64,000 nucleotides of DNA from Poriferisodalis sp965208925 (GCF_965208925.1 NZ_OZ242364.1:1364001-1428000), one strand, 5' to 3'. Counted from the first letter of the stretch, positions 25,899 through 36,212 are shown. Notes: generated by a model not told the origin, from the letters alone. Numbers and translations are program-made.

Positions 25899-26189
25899 AT
25901 GAACCTGAAGCCACTTGAGGACCGCATCGTCGTGCGTCCGAGCGACGCGGAGGAGACCACCGCCAGCGGCTTGGTCATCCCCGACACCGCCAAGGAAAAG
26001 CCCCAGCAGGGCGAGGTACTTGCGGTCGGCCCCGGCAAGCGTTCCGACCAGTCGGGCGAGATCATCCAGATGGATGTCGGAGTCGGCGACACCGTCGTCT
26101 ACAGCAAGTACGGCGGCACCGAGATCACCGTGGCCGGCGAGGACCTGCTCATCCTGAGCGCCCGCGACGTCCTGGCCATCGTGGCCTGA
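25899..26189 (+). CDS. groES: Co-chaperonin GroES
   Basis: Ten-kilodalton lid of the chaperonin. MNLKPLEDRIVVRPSDAEETTASGLVIPDTAKEKPQQGEVLAVGPG is the family's N-terminus with its mobile loop (TASGLVIPD), and it ends SARDVLAIVA. Length 96 is standard. The ATG at 25899 follows AGGAGG (25882-25887); upstream in-frame codons are not part of the family. groEL follows after 34 bases. Control is by the CIRCE site upstream. Confidence 0.96.
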   Translation: MNLKPLEDRIVVRPSDAEETTASGLVIPDTAKEKPQQGEVLAVGPGKRSDQSGEIIQMDVGVGDTVVYSKYGGTEITVAGEDLLILSARDVLAIVA

Positions 26190-26223
26190 CGCTGACTGCG
26201 CCGACAAGAAAGAGAACCAACAC

Positions 26224-27873
<1,650 letters not shown>

Positions 27874-27902
27874 CTCCCGCTCCACCTCCTCCCAGACAGG
27901 CG

Positions 27903-27928
27903 CAGGGCCGGCGTTCGCGCCGGCCCTG
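27903..27928 (+). terminator. Stem-loop terminator after groEL
   Basis: Eleven-base perfect stem CAGGGCCGGCG / CGCCGGCCCTG around a TTCG tetraloop, 30 bases after the groEL stop. There is no long T-run, only TGTGTCGTTG after it, so it may act as an L-shaped (T-poor) terminator or RNA stabiliser. Confidence 0.8.
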
Positions 27929-28033
27929 TGTCGTTGTCTGGCGGCACTCGGCTGCCAAATCCCGCAATGCCGCCGGGACCCAGCGGTACCCTCGTTGTTT
28001 TCCCCTACGTGGCGCGGCTGCGGCGCCGGACTT

Positions 28034-29611
28034 ATGCCCCCACACTCGCCGGCGGCCGCCCCGGCCGCCCACCCAACGGTCTTGGTGGTGGACTTCGGCG
28101 CGCAGTATGCGCAGCTGATCGCCCGGCGGGTGCGCGAAGCGCAGGTCTATTCCGAGATCGTTCCCCACACGGCGACTGCAGCGGAACTGGCCGAGCGCTC
28201 GCCCGCCGCGATCATCTTCAGCGGCGGGCCGGCATCGGTGCACGTCGAGGGCGCCCCGGGCATCGACCCCGGCGTGTATGAGCTGGGCGTGCCCATTCTG
28301 GGCATCTGCTACGGGTCGCAGCTGCTGGCCCGCGACCTCGGCGGGCAGGTCGACCGCAGCGGCCGTGGCGAGTACGGACGCACCACCATGACAAGCGCCG
28401 GAGTGCCCTCCGAACTGCTTGGCGATCCCGGCGGCGGCGTCGGCTCGACCGAGCCTGTGTGGATGTCGCACTTCGACGCCGTGGTCGAACCGCCCGACGG
28501 CTTCACGATCACGGCATCCACCGCGGACAGTCCCGCTGCGGTCATCGAAGACCCGCAGCGACGCTTCTTCGGGGTGCAGTACCACCCTGAGGTCGCGCAT
28601 ACCCCGAGCGGCCAAGCCCAGCTGGAGCGGTTTCTTCACGGCATCTGCGGGATCAACTCCGAGTGGACGATGACCAACGTCATCACCGAGAGCATCGAGG
28701 CCATCCGCGCCCAGGTCGGCTCGGCACGGGCCATCTGCGGGCTGTCGGGCGGGGTGGACAGCGCCGTGGCCGCCGCGCTCACCCAGCGCGCCATCGGCAG
28801 CCAGCTCACCTGCGTGTTCGTGGACACGGGGCTGATGCGTGCCGGCGAGGGCGAGCAGGTCACCGACACGTTCCGGCGCACGCAGGGCATCGAGCTGATC
28901 CATGAGCGGGCCGCCGAGGAGTTCTTCGAGGCGTTGACCGGTGTGACCGATCCCGAGGACAAGCGCAAGATCATCGGCGAGAAGTTCGTGCGCATCTTCG
29001 AGCGGGCCGCGGGCGGCATCACCGACGCTCGTTTCCTGGTGCAGGGGACGCTGTATCCCGACGTGATCGAATCGGGCTCGCCGACCGCGGCGAAGATCAA
29101 GAGCCACCACAACGTAGGCGGGCTGCCCGAAGACATGACCTTCGAGCTGGTGGAGCCCCTGCGGAATCTGTTCAAGGATGAGGTGCGGACCGTCGGAGCC
29201 GAGCTGGGCCTGCCGCCTGAGATCGTGCAGCGCCAGCCGTTCCCTGGGCCGGGCCTGGGCGTTCGGATCGTGGGGGAGGTCACGCCCGAGGCTGTTCAGA
29301 CGGTGCGAGCGGCCGATGTCATAGTGCGCGACGAGATTGCGAAGGCTGGCCTCGACAACGAGGTCTGGCAGGGGTTCGCCGTGCTGGCTGACATCCGCAG
29401 CGTGGGCGTGATGGGCGACGAGCGCACCTACGCCCGCCCGATCATTGTGCGAGCGGTCACCAGCGAAGATGCGATGACGGCCGACTGGGCCCGCCTGCCC
29501 CACGATCTGCTCGAGTCGATCTCGTCACGGATCGTCAACGAAGTGCCCGGCGTCAACCGGGTCGTCTACGACATCACCTCCAAGCCCCCCGGCACCATCG
29601 AGTGGGAATAG
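28034..29611 (+). CDS. guaA: GMP synthase (glutamine-hydrolysing)
   Basis: Converts XMP to GMP using glutamine and ATP. The N-terminal glutamine amidotransferase has VLVVDFGAQYAQLIARRVRE, the nucleophile Cys in GICYGSQ and HPEV. The ATP pyrophosphatase has the PP-loop SGGVDSAV, and the dimerisation domain ends KPPGTIEWE. Starting at ATG 28034 gives 525 residues, the usual size. Its 3' end (about 29440-29611) is the sequence repeated in decayed form at 32037-32217 and 32964-33101. guaA 3' ends are known integration sites for genomic islands. Confidence 0.95.
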   Translation: MPPHSPAAAPAAHPTVLVVDFGAQYAQLIARRVREAQVYSEIVPHTATAAELAERSPAAIIFSGGPASVHVEGAPGIDPGVYELGVPILGICYGSQLLARDLGGQVDRSGRGEYGRTTMTSAGVPSELLGDPGGGVGSTEPVWMSHFDAVVEPPDGFTITASTADSPAAVIEDPQRRFFGVQYHPEVAHTPSGQAQLERFLHGICGINSEWTMTNVITESIEAIRAQVGSARAICGLSGGVDSAVAAALTQRAIGSQLTCVFVDTGLMRAGEGEQVTDTFRRTQGIELIHERAAEEFFEALTGVTDPEDKRKIIGEKFVRIFERAAGGITDARFLVQGTLYPDVIESGSPTAAKIKSHHNVGGLPEDMTFELVEPLRNLFKDEVRTVGAELGLPPEIVQRQPFPGPGLGVRIVGEVTPEAVQTVRAADVIVRDEIAKAGLDNEVWQGFAVLADIRSVGVMGDERTYARPIIVRAVTSEDAMTADWARLPHDLLESISSRIVNEVPGVNRVVYDITSKPPGTIEWE

Positions 29612-29680
29612 GCATTGCGGACCCCGCATCACGCCCGACATACAAGGTTTCCAAGTGTCGCTGTTGCGTCTGGCGGGCCT

Positions 29681-31927
29681 CTAGTTGCAGTGCGTTTCGA
29701 GGTGTTCGTAGGCGCTGGCGAAGCCGTCCATGGACGGGAACAAAATGAGTTCAGAGCTGTCGTCCCAGTTGGTCCAGGCGAGTGCCAAGGAACCCGATCC
29801 TGCAAGTAGGGCCGTTACGAATTCGGTGCCTCGATCACCTGAGACGAAGCCCGCGTTGTCGCTGGTTGGCCACCATAGATCGATCTGAAACTCGTTGTGC
29901 TCGCCACCAATGCGGTATCCCACGGGCACCCGACCGTGCCAATCAGGATTTTGAAAGTCGATCTGCCCTGCGATATAGGGCCCTTGACCCCAGCTGCGCG
30001 TGACGGACCACCAGAAGTCGACTTCCACGTAGTCATTGCAGAAGACGAACAGCCCAGGTTCCACATCGGCGTACAGCCCCGTCATGGTGTGGTCACGGGC
30101 TTCTGCTAGCAGAGCGACGTACGGGTCACGACCGTTCGTCGTGAAGTCGCGGATCCATTCACCGTCACCGACTGCATCAGCCTCATCTCTGCTGCCCAAG
30201 GTCCCGTCAAGCAGCGAGACCACATCGGAAACAGGCACGATGAGGCCAAGTGTCCCAACGATGTCCTCGGCGTCAGAGAACGTGATTGGATTGACCGCAG
30301 TCGGTACGCCGATCAGGCGTCCCCTGGCGTCAAATGCGGGGCCGCCGCTGTTGCCGGGTGCAATTTGGGCATCAGTCTTGATCCACACTTGCCCTTCGAG
30401 TCGCGTCGTTCCCGAGTAGCGGCCCGTGGTGAGCGTCATGGTGTCGCCGCCGACTCCTGGGTAGCCCAACACCGTGATCGCGTCACCTGCCTTTGGTGTG
30501 ACTGAGGCCACGTTTAGTGCTGGAAGTGGCGCGCCCGTAGCGTCTAAGGACAGCAACGCGAGGTCGCGGCTTCGAGTCGAACGGACAACCGTGGCAATCA
30601 TCGTGCGGGTCGGAGCAGCGCTGAAAGTTCCGCCCACCCGTACCCTGATCGTCGCACACACGCGATTACGGTCGTCTACGACGACATGGTGATTCGTGAC
30701 AACTTGCCGTCCACTTCCGGTGACAAATCCGGAGCCGGAGCCCTGAGCGACACCTGCGGCATTGAGGCACACCACCTGCACTACCGATGCTGCAAGCTCG
30801 TCCCAATCGGCAGCCCCACTCGAACTGCTTCCATCATCATCCGCTTCCGCATCCACTGTGGGTTGGGAACCCGTTGCCACCGCCGTGAGCGCCCCGTCGG
30901 GTACTTGCTTCGACGACCCGATGCCTGTGACGAATGCGCTTCCCAAGTCTCCGACCGAGAGCCTCCATGCCTTTCCGAAAGACACCAGCGATGCCGGAAT
31001 GTCTTGGCCTGCCTTCGGTGCCAACAGCAGCGGCTGGCAGGGACCACGCACCGCCGAGGCCGCGAGCCCGCCGTACGGAGAAGTGCCGCTTGCAACCGCT
31101 ACGTCACGGACGGGGTGACAGCCCGATATCGCGAACGATTCACGCGCTATCAAGGCTGCCGTTTCGTATCGGTCGGACCCGGCAATTCGGCGAGTCGTCA
31201 GGCCCAGCGAGCGGATCTCGTCTTCGACAGTCTCGGCAACGGCTGCATTCCCGCCGAGAATGGTCACGCCTCCGATCGACCGGTCCTCCGTCGTCAGGAA
31301 TTGCCGCACCTGCGTGTGCAGCGAACCGGGTGCCGTCAAGATGAGCGGGGTCTCGCGGCTCACGCTCGGTGCAGCCGCAACGGCATCGGCGTAGTTCTTG
31401 CCTGATGCCACGAACACATTCGGAAGTTCGTCGGGCGCGAACAATCGAGCCACCCGATGTGCTGTCTCGTAGCGGTCGGCGCCGGCAATCCTGTCGACCC
31501 GGAATCCCATGCCGCGCAGATCCTGTTCGACGGCGGAAGACACCGCAGCATGGCCTCCTAAGACGATCACTTTCGCCTTGGGGTGAGCTCGGCATGGCTC
31601 CAGATACGCACGTGTAGGTGCAGGCAGGAATGCCTGTGTCGTCAGCAGCAGCGGTCGATCCAGCGCGGAACCGGCGAGCGCGTCCGGCCAATTCTCACCA
31701 GAGGCAAGTGCAACGCTGTGCGAGCCGACCTTCGAGTCACATGTGCCGCCGGCAACCTCCGCGGCGATGTCGTAGACAGTCGGGCCGCTGATTCTCCGGG
31801 TCTCGGCGCCCGAACCTTGAGCGCCAGCCGGCAGAGGCAGGGTCAGTACGACGAGCGTGGTGCAGAGTGCTGCCGCCGCAACCCGCCGAAGTGCACTCCG
31901 CGAGGAGCTGCCACAGATCCCGGCCAC
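29681..31927 (-). CDS. Exported CWB2-repeat protein with trypsin-like serine protease domain
   Basis: 748 residues. A signal peptide (RRVAAAALCTTLVVLTLPLPAGAQG) is followed by three cell-wall-binding repeat 2-like units with VIVLGGHAAVSSAVEQDL...RIAGADRYETA, VTILGGNAAVAETVEDEI...RIAGSDRYETA and a weaker third. Residues about 375-570 form a chymotrypsin-fold protease: His in TNHHVVV, Asp in RDLALLSL and Ser in APGNSGGPAFD. A C-terminal domain of about 150 residues with two cysteines (FVFCND and ETHC) follows. Likely a wall-attached protease. GTG start. It is AT-richer than the core and sits between guaA and its first decayed 3' copy. Confidence 0.82.
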   Translation of the reverse strand: MAGICGSSSRSALRRVAAAALCTTLVVLTLPLPAGAQGSGAETRRISGPTVYDIAAEVAGGTCDSKVGSHSVALASGENWPDALAGSALDRPLLLTTQAFLPAPTRAYLEPCRAHPKAKVIVLGGHAAVSSAVEQDLRGMGFRVDRIAGADRYETAHRVARLFAPDELPNVFVASGKNYADAVAAAPSVSRETPLILTAPGSLHTQVRQFLTTEDRSIGGVTILGGNAAVAETVEDEIRSLGLTTRRIAGSDRYETAALIARESFAISGCHPVRDVAVASGTSPYGGLAASAVRGPCQPLLLAPKAGQDIPASLVSFGKAWRLSVGDLGSAFVTGIGSSKQVPDGALTAVATGSQPTVDAEADDDGSSSSGAADWDELAASVVQVVCLNAAGVAQGSGSGFVTGSGRQVVTNHHVVVDDRNRVCATIRVRVGGTFSAAPTRTMIATVVRSTRSRDLALLSLDATGAPLPALNVASVTPKAGDAITVLGYPGVGGDTMTLTTGRYSGTTRLEGQVWIKTDAQIAPGNSGGPAFDARGRLIGVPTAVNPITFSDAEDIVGTLGLIVPVSDVVSLLDGTLGSRDEADAVGDGEWIRDFTTNGRDPYVALLAEARDHTMTGLYADVEPGLFVFCNDYVEVDFWWSVTRSWGQGPYIAGQIDFQNPDWHGRVPVGYRIGGEHNEFQIDLWWPTSDNAGFVSGDRGTEFVTALLAGSGSLALAWTNWDDSSELILFPSMDGFASAYEHLETHCN

Positions 31928-32036
31928 CCGCTATTCCCCTTCCGGCAAGGTCTCGCTGCGTGTACCAGCGACCGGGTCAGGCTAGGGCAACGCCTGGATG
32001 CGATTCCGGTCCGTCCGGCTGCCACGGGATCATTTG
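31928..32036. other. Upstream region of the CWB2-protease gene
   Basis: No gene is seen. This should hold the promoter of the leftward CWB2-protease gene. I cannot point to convincing -35/-10 boxes. Confidence 0.35.
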
Positions 32037-32217
32037 GTCGGTCCGAACATCGTGAGCGTCGTCACCAGCGAGGATGCTATGACTGCCGACTGAGCCCGCC
32101 CGCCACACGAGCTGGCTTGAGCAGATCTCGTCGCGCATCGTCAATGAGGTGCATGGCGGCAACCGCGTCTGCTACGACATCACCTCCAAGCCCCCCGGCA
32201 CGATCGAATGAGAATAG
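32037..32217 (+). pseudogene. Decayed copy of the guaA 3' end (copy 2)
   Basis: About 180 bases align by eye, nearly gap-free, with the last part of guaA. The block GTCACCAGCGA-GATGC and the run from ACATCACCTCCAAGCC through CCCCGGCA to the terminal GAATAGG are shared. Several substitutions introduce a TGA after GCCGAC, so it cannot encode the domain. It ends at the same TAG position (32215-32217). Read as the displaced or duplicated end of guaA left by integration of DNA between 29612 and here. Confidence 0.85.
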
Positions 32218-32242
32218 GGCGCTGGCGGGACAAGCCGGTTGA

Positions 32243-32839
32243 TCAAGGAGCTGGCCGACGGGCCAAGACTGCCGCAAAGTCACCGGACTCGCTGTGTAGC
32301 GCAGCGAGATCTGGGCACATCCATCCGAGCAATTCGATGCTTCGCTCCCACACTTCATCGAGGGGCATGAGTGTGTTCGATCCTGGAATGATGATGCCCT
32401 TGAAGAGTGGCTCGTGATGAACGGCACGGTTCCGAAGCCGTTGGAACACGAGTGCTCGTCGGTGAACTTCCGAACGAGGGGGTCTCCGCTCTTGCCCTGA
32501 CGGGGATATTGCTCCTGTTCGGAATCCGAAGCGCAGAGTGGGACGCCAGAGCCTTGGCTCGTAGTTGACCGATCGTCCAAGAGCGCTGTGACCGCCGCGG
32601 CTGAGGAGGTGAACCCATAGGCCGAGCGTGGTGTCGGCGATGACCCGACCCGGACTCACGGTGCCTTTGGCAATCTTCCTCTGATGCTTCGGAACGACGC
32701 CAGCCAGCATTTCGTTCGTGACGTCGTCGAGCAGCAGCGTCGGTGATGCCCACCAGTCCTCGCGTCCAAATCGGTCCGCCGGCAGCGCGTGCATCGTGTT
32801 GCGGAGAGTGACTTCGAGGTCTGCGGCCATCGGGAGCAC
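32243..32839 (-). pseudogene. Abi-like (abortive infection family) protein, apparently 5'-truncated
   Basis: Encodes up to 198 residues with Abi_2-type features: AADLEVTLRNTMHALPADRF near the start, LWVHLLSRG, YEPRLWRPTLRFGF, and the signature RLRNRAVHHEPLF. The frame stays open upstream to about 32920 and encodes ALYRWNIEVSAAVLP, which matches the usual domain start (LY-WN). No start codon is found there apart from the internal GTG at 32839. The typical N-terminus of Abi proteins is therefore missing. It lies between the second and third guaA 3' copies. Possible phage-defence relic; activity doubtful. Confidence 0.65.
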
Positions 32840-32963
32840 TGCTGCTGAGACTTCAATGTTCCAGCGATACAGTGCCCATGCGTCGGCGTCCGTCGAAGAA
32901 TGTTGCCGGGGATTTGCCTGCTACTGCCTGAGTTCGCAAACAACGTTGGCTAGCTGCCCATGG

Positions 32964-33101
32964 CCATGACGGCGGCTGGGCCCACCGGTCTCAGAATGCG
33001 CGCGAGCGCGATTCGCCGCGCATCGTGAGTGAAGTGCTCGGCGTCAACCAAGCCCTCTACGACGTCGCCTTCAAGCCGCCGGCACCTCCAGATGGCAATA
33101 G
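32964..33101 (+). pseudogene. Decayed copy of the guaA 3' end (copy 3)
   Basis: About 140 bases match the end of guaA: ATGACGGC-G-CTGGGCCC, then ATCGTGAGTGAAGTGCTCGG corresponding to guaA ATCGTCAACGAAGTGCCCGG, GCGTCAACC, CTCTACGACG and GGCACC...GGCAATAGG. It is more diverged than copy 2 and contains frame-breaking differences. The terminal TAG (33099-33101) is in register. It marks the right end of a second inserted segment. Confidence 0.75.
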
Positions 33102-33184
33102 GCGAATGGGAGCTGCCGCGGCGGTGGTGCCAAGGAGTGCGATCACTCGGTATGGCCGGTGCGGCGTAGCTACCCTCCATATCG

Positions 33185-33763
33185 ATGTGCCCAGCCGCCT
33201 TGCCAACGGTCCGGCCGTGGGCCGCTCGGCGCAAGAGCCTGTCCCGTCTCGCGGGAGGCAACGAAGAGCAGCTTGCAACCCTGCGGTGGATTCTCACACG
33301 CGCCGCCACGCATCAGACCTCGGCAGATTCTCTTTGGCGGAGCTATATGAGCACGTACGAGATCACAGAATCGAGTGCACGGGTCAACATTCAAGACCTC
33401 AAGGGGTGTGGCTTCCTTGAGCCAGGCGGCAACGCCGATAGCGAGATGTACCCAAGTCAGCCGGCCCGCGAATGGATGGACAGCGGCGATGATGATCTTG
33501 CGTTCGGCATTCTGCATGCCAACGTGAGATTCATCGGCGAGATCTTGTTTGAGCTCCGGACCGGAGTGCGCTCGCGGGAGCAGCTTCTAGGTATCGCCAA
33601 CCGGAAGTATGGCTTCAGTTGGCAAACGCGAGGCCAGGTTGGAGACCGCCTCTGCTGGCTTCGAAGCGCGGGCTATGTGGTTGCTCTGGGTCGCGAGGAG
33701 AGGCGTGTTACGAGCAGAGGACTCGAATTCCTCGAGCGCATCGATCTGCATCTCCCGGCCTAG
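33185..33763 (+). CDS. Hypothetical protein with winged-helix-like segments
   Basis: 192 residues, not recognised. From LATLRWILTRAATHQTSADSL on, it reads like one or two winged-helix units: STYEITESSARVNIQDLKGCGFLEPGG, then a helix-rich middle (LAFGILHANVRFIGEILFEL) and RLCWLRSAGYVVALGREERRVTSRGLEFLERI. The last part, with WLRSAG and a wing ending T-RGLEFL, is typical of HTH domains in restriction or transcription-related proteins. The N-terminus (PTVRPWAARR) looks atypical, so the real start may be internal or the gene 5'-truncated by the adjacent guaA 3' copy. AT-richer than the core. Confidence 0.5.
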   Translation: MCPAALPTVRPWAARRKSLSRLAGGNEEQLATLRWILTRAATHQTSADSLWRSYMSTYEITESSARVNIQDLKGCGFLEPGGNADSEMYPSQPAREWMDSGDDDLAFGILHANVRFIGEILFELRTGVRSREQLLGIANRKYGFSWQTRGQVGDRLCWLRSAGYVVALGREERRVTSRGLEFLERIDLHLPA

Positions 33764-33887
33764 AAGCACACAGTGGCAAGCCCCAAGGCCAAGTGCGGGC
33801 TAGCTGAGTTAGTCCCTAGTCACCGCAGCGATCTACATGATGTAGAGAGTCTCAGCCGCTCTGTCGCAATGGAGATACGGCCATACT

Positions 33888-34913
33888 GTGCCGATGTCGA
33901 TGAATCCGTTGCACTCTGGCCAGCCTCACTCTCGTCAGGGCAGGTTGGTGCGGTTTGGAGTCAGTGCCTTCGCCGCTGTCGCAGCTCTGCTGTTGGCTGA
34001 GACGCCGCTTGCCGCCCATGAGCCCTCGGTACCCAAGCTTCCCAACAACACCGGTTGCGAACAATTCGCTGTGCTGGTCAAGGCCTCAGTGACCGAGGAT
34101 CGAGCGGCGGCCAACATGCTCGCCGAAGCGCTGCGTCTCCGATCCGGGGACCGGTGCCTGCTCGATGTTGCCGATGGCGTTGCGGTGGGTATGCAGATTG
34201 ACAGCGCGGAGGTCACCGCCGGTCGTCAGGTCGTGTTCGTCGTAGGCGGCCCAGCGGCCATATCGGCCGAGCTGTTGATGGCCCTGGGTATCGATCGCGC
34301 GGTACGAGTCTCGGGCGCGGATCGATGGGCAACTCAGCGAGCAGTAGTACAAATCGTCTGGAATCTCGGAGGCGACGAGGATTACCTTCCAGAAGCCGCG
34401 CCGATTCAGGCTGCTGGGAGTGCACCGACACAGGCTGAGGACGCGACCGAAGCCGAGCTTTGGGAATGGACCGGATGGGGCAACGCACTCGATGGCTTCG
34501 CAGGGTCAGCGAGACTCAAGCAGAGCAAGTCTGGCAAGTCCAACCTCATCATCGCTTGCAGTGCCGATGCGACTCTTGCTGTTGCAATTGCAAGGAATAG
34601 CGACGGGACCGCATACGCCCAAGATGGAAGCGGCGGCTTGTACGTCAACACGAGCTACCGCGTGGGTCCAGTCGGCTCGACAGTGAGCGACGGTACGCGT
34701 TGGCGCGTCAGTACTGCGGGAACCGAGGATTATCTGTACATGCCGACGGGCGAGCACACCGCATTCATTGCAGCGGTTCGAGCCGGACTCATCCAAGGAC
34801 ACACGACCCTGCACGGTCTGTCTTGGACGGCATCGTGGCAAGGTACGGGCGAATGGAATCTCACTGGTTGGGAGCGGGAAGTTGAGCAGGTGCTACGAGC
34901 CTGTGGCCACTGA
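33888..34913 (+). CDS. Exported protein with one CWB2-like unit and a C-terminal domain
   Basis: 341 residues from GTG 33888 (ATG at 33894 or 33900 are possible). A signal peptide (FGVSAFAAVAALLLAETPLAAHE) is followed by CEQFAVLVKASVTEDRAAANMLAEAL and a single CWB2-type unit with VFVVGGPAAISAELLMALG...RVSGADRWATQRA. After an acidic linker comes a C-terminal domain with SNLIIACSADATLAVAIARN and a terminal Cys (VLRACGH). Its pattern of one Cys near the start and one at the very end, and the length, resemble the C-terminal domain of the protease at 29681-31927. Probably wall-associated. No enzymatic motif seen. Confidence 0.65.
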   Translation: MPMSMNPLHSGQPHSRQGRLVRFGVSAFAAVAALLLAETPLAAHEPSVPKLPNNTGCEQFAVLVKASVTEDRAAANMLAEALRLRSGDRCLLDVADGVAVGMQIDSAEVTAGRQVVFVVGGPAAISAELLMALGIDRAVRVSGADRWATQRAVVQIVWNLGGDEDYLPEAAPIQAAGSAPTQAEDATEAELWEWTGWGNALDGFAGSARLKQSKSGKSNLIIACSADATLAVAIARNSDGTAYAQDGSGGLYVNTSYRVGPVGSTVSDGTRWRVSTAGTEDYLYMPTGEHTAFIAAVRAGLIQGHTTLHGLSWTASWQGTGEWNLTGWEREVEQVLRACGH

Positions 34914-35424
34914 GGACATCGGCAGGCGTTCCTGACGTGGTCTGATTGGCAGCCAAGTCCAAGATGACGCACTGCCGGTGCTCCAGATCCGTGGACACTG
35001 CCGGTATCTCTCACGCCGAGCTACGAGAACGCATCGGATGGAATGTGAATGGCGCAGCGGCCGTCGCTAGACGATTTCCCACTAGCCGAACCACTCTCGG
35101 ACGAGCTGCGTGTACGTGGATTGCGTGCTCAACGTCATCAGCGTTCCGGGTTTGGTCAGGAGGGAGATCTAGCTGAACCATATGTTCGCCGTCTCCTCGT
35201 CCCGCCGCGTCGAATCGAGATTCTCTGATCGGCAGTGCCTGACCCTTCGCCCGAGGCGCCGCCTGATGTCCGCCGGCGTCTGCGATGTTGTCTGTACGGC
35301 AGCGACACCGAGAATGATGGGTCGCCATCGCCCAAAATCCATCGTCACTTCCGAGGGCTCGCGTGTTGTGTCTCGAAGGGCGCGAGGCATCCGGGTAGCG
35401 GTTCCGACTGTCTCTGTCAGCGCT
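34914..35424. other. Gene-poor stretch upstream of the HigBA-type locus
   Basis: About 510 bases without a recognisable gene. Several overlapping open frames on both strands look random in composition. The one frame with more coding-like character is the short ORF listed at 35049-35228. Decayed DNA is likely in this accessory zone. Confidence 0.4.
35049..35228 (+). CDS. Candidate small protein of 59 residues
   Basis: An ATG at 35049 opens a 60-codon frame ending at TGA 35226-35228. It begins MAQRPSLDDFPLAEPLSDEL and continues with an arginine/glutamine-rich helix-like middle (RVRGLRAQRH) and ends RRLLVPPRRIEIL. An in-frame TGA lies immediately upstream, so the start is fixed. There is GGATGGA upstream but no strong Shine-Dalgarno sequence. 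No family is recognised. It could be a small DNA-binding or antitoxin-type protein, or chance; the third-position bias is only moderate. Confidence 0.3.
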   Translation: MAQRPSLDDFPLAEPLSDELRVRGLRAQRHQRSGFGQEGDLAEPYVRRLLVPPRRIEIL

Positions 35425-35715
35425 TCAAGCTTGCGGGCGGGCGACGAGACGCAGATCGGCGTCGAGCGCATCCGCGATCCTCTGCAGGGTGCGTGCAGTC
35501 GGGCTAGTTGAACCGCGCTCTATCCGGCTGATGTCTGCTTGGCTCATGTCGCAACGCGCAGCCAGTTGCGCCTGGGTGAGACCGAGCTTGTTGCGCAGGT
35601 CCATCACTTGCACAGCGATCTCGTACGCCTTCGCGAAGACTTCGGCTTGCGTCACAGCTTCAGAGCCGAGCCGTGCCCGGCGCGATGCGAACACCTCGTC
35701 GTATGCGAGTGACAT
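35425..35715 (-). CDS. higA: XRE-family antitoxin, HigA-like
   Basis: 96-residue helix-turn-helix protein. The domain is LRNKLGLTQAQLAARCDMSQADISRIERGSTSPTARTLQRIADALDADLRL. The ATG at 35715 follows AGAGGAG at proper spacing; codons upstream are not part of the family. It is downstream of the toxin gene on the same strand with a 47-base gap, the toxin-first order of higBA loci. Expected to bind the toxin and repress the operon. Confidence 0.85.
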   Translation of the reverse strand: MSLAYDEVFASRRARLGSEAVTQAEVFAKAYEIAVQVMDLRNKLGLTQAQLAARCDMSQADISRIERGSTSPTARTLQRIADALDADLRLVARPQA

Positions 35716-35762
35716 CTGAGTCTCCTCTTCGCGCAGCACTATAGGAAATTCACCATAGGGCG

Positions 35763-36212
35763 TCAACGATCTCGCCGTCGCTCACGACGCCGACGTTCCT
35801 TGTACTGCGCTAGCAGCTTGCGTGCACGCTCAATTTCTCGCTGCTGGCGCTTCGCCTTCGGGGATCTGCCCTTGTCGTAACCGCCGAGCAGCAGGACGAC
35901 CTTCTCGCCGTGAAAGTGCACAAAGATGCGCAAGAGCACAGATTCCTTCTTGGTGCCCACGCTTGGGGCTTCCGCATCGAACATTCGGGCGATGTCGCGC
36001 GCCTCATGCCGAATCCGGAACTCGTGAAGTCCCTCGCCGAGCGGCTTGAGCCAATGCGAGCCAGCGAGATCGAGCCCTCGACTTGCCAGGACATGCTTGA
36101 TGGCCATGTCGAGTGCAGCGAACTTGAAATCGGACAGCGAGTCGCCGAACTGTCGATAGGGAATCGTCCCATCGTCGGCTCTGAACACCTCCACCGTCCA
36201 CAAGTCAGCCAT
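35763..36212 (-). CDS. higB: RelE/HigB-like toxin (phage-derived Gp49-like)
   Basis: 149 residues: WTVEVFRADDGTIPYRQFGDSL, then HWLKPLGEGLHEFRIRHEARDIARMF, SVLLRIFVHFHGEKVVLLLGGYDKGRSPKAKRQQREIERARKLLAQY. The LGEGLHEFRI...R-F...HGF-KK pattern matches the Gp49/HigB ribosome-dependent RNase toxins, with basic residues at the C-terminus. It is somewhat longer than usual (about 110-120) because of an Arg-rich tail. The Met at 36212 is chosen for similarity to the family start. It pairs with the XRE antitoxin just downstream. Confidence 0.8.
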   Translation of the reverse strand: MADLWTVEVFRADDGTIPYRQFGDSLSDFKFAALDMAIKHVLASRGLDLAGSHWLKPLGEGLHEFRIRHEARDIARMFDAEAPSVGTKKESVLLRIFVHFHGEKVVLLLGGYDKGRSPKAKRQQREIERARKLLAQYKERRRRERRRDR

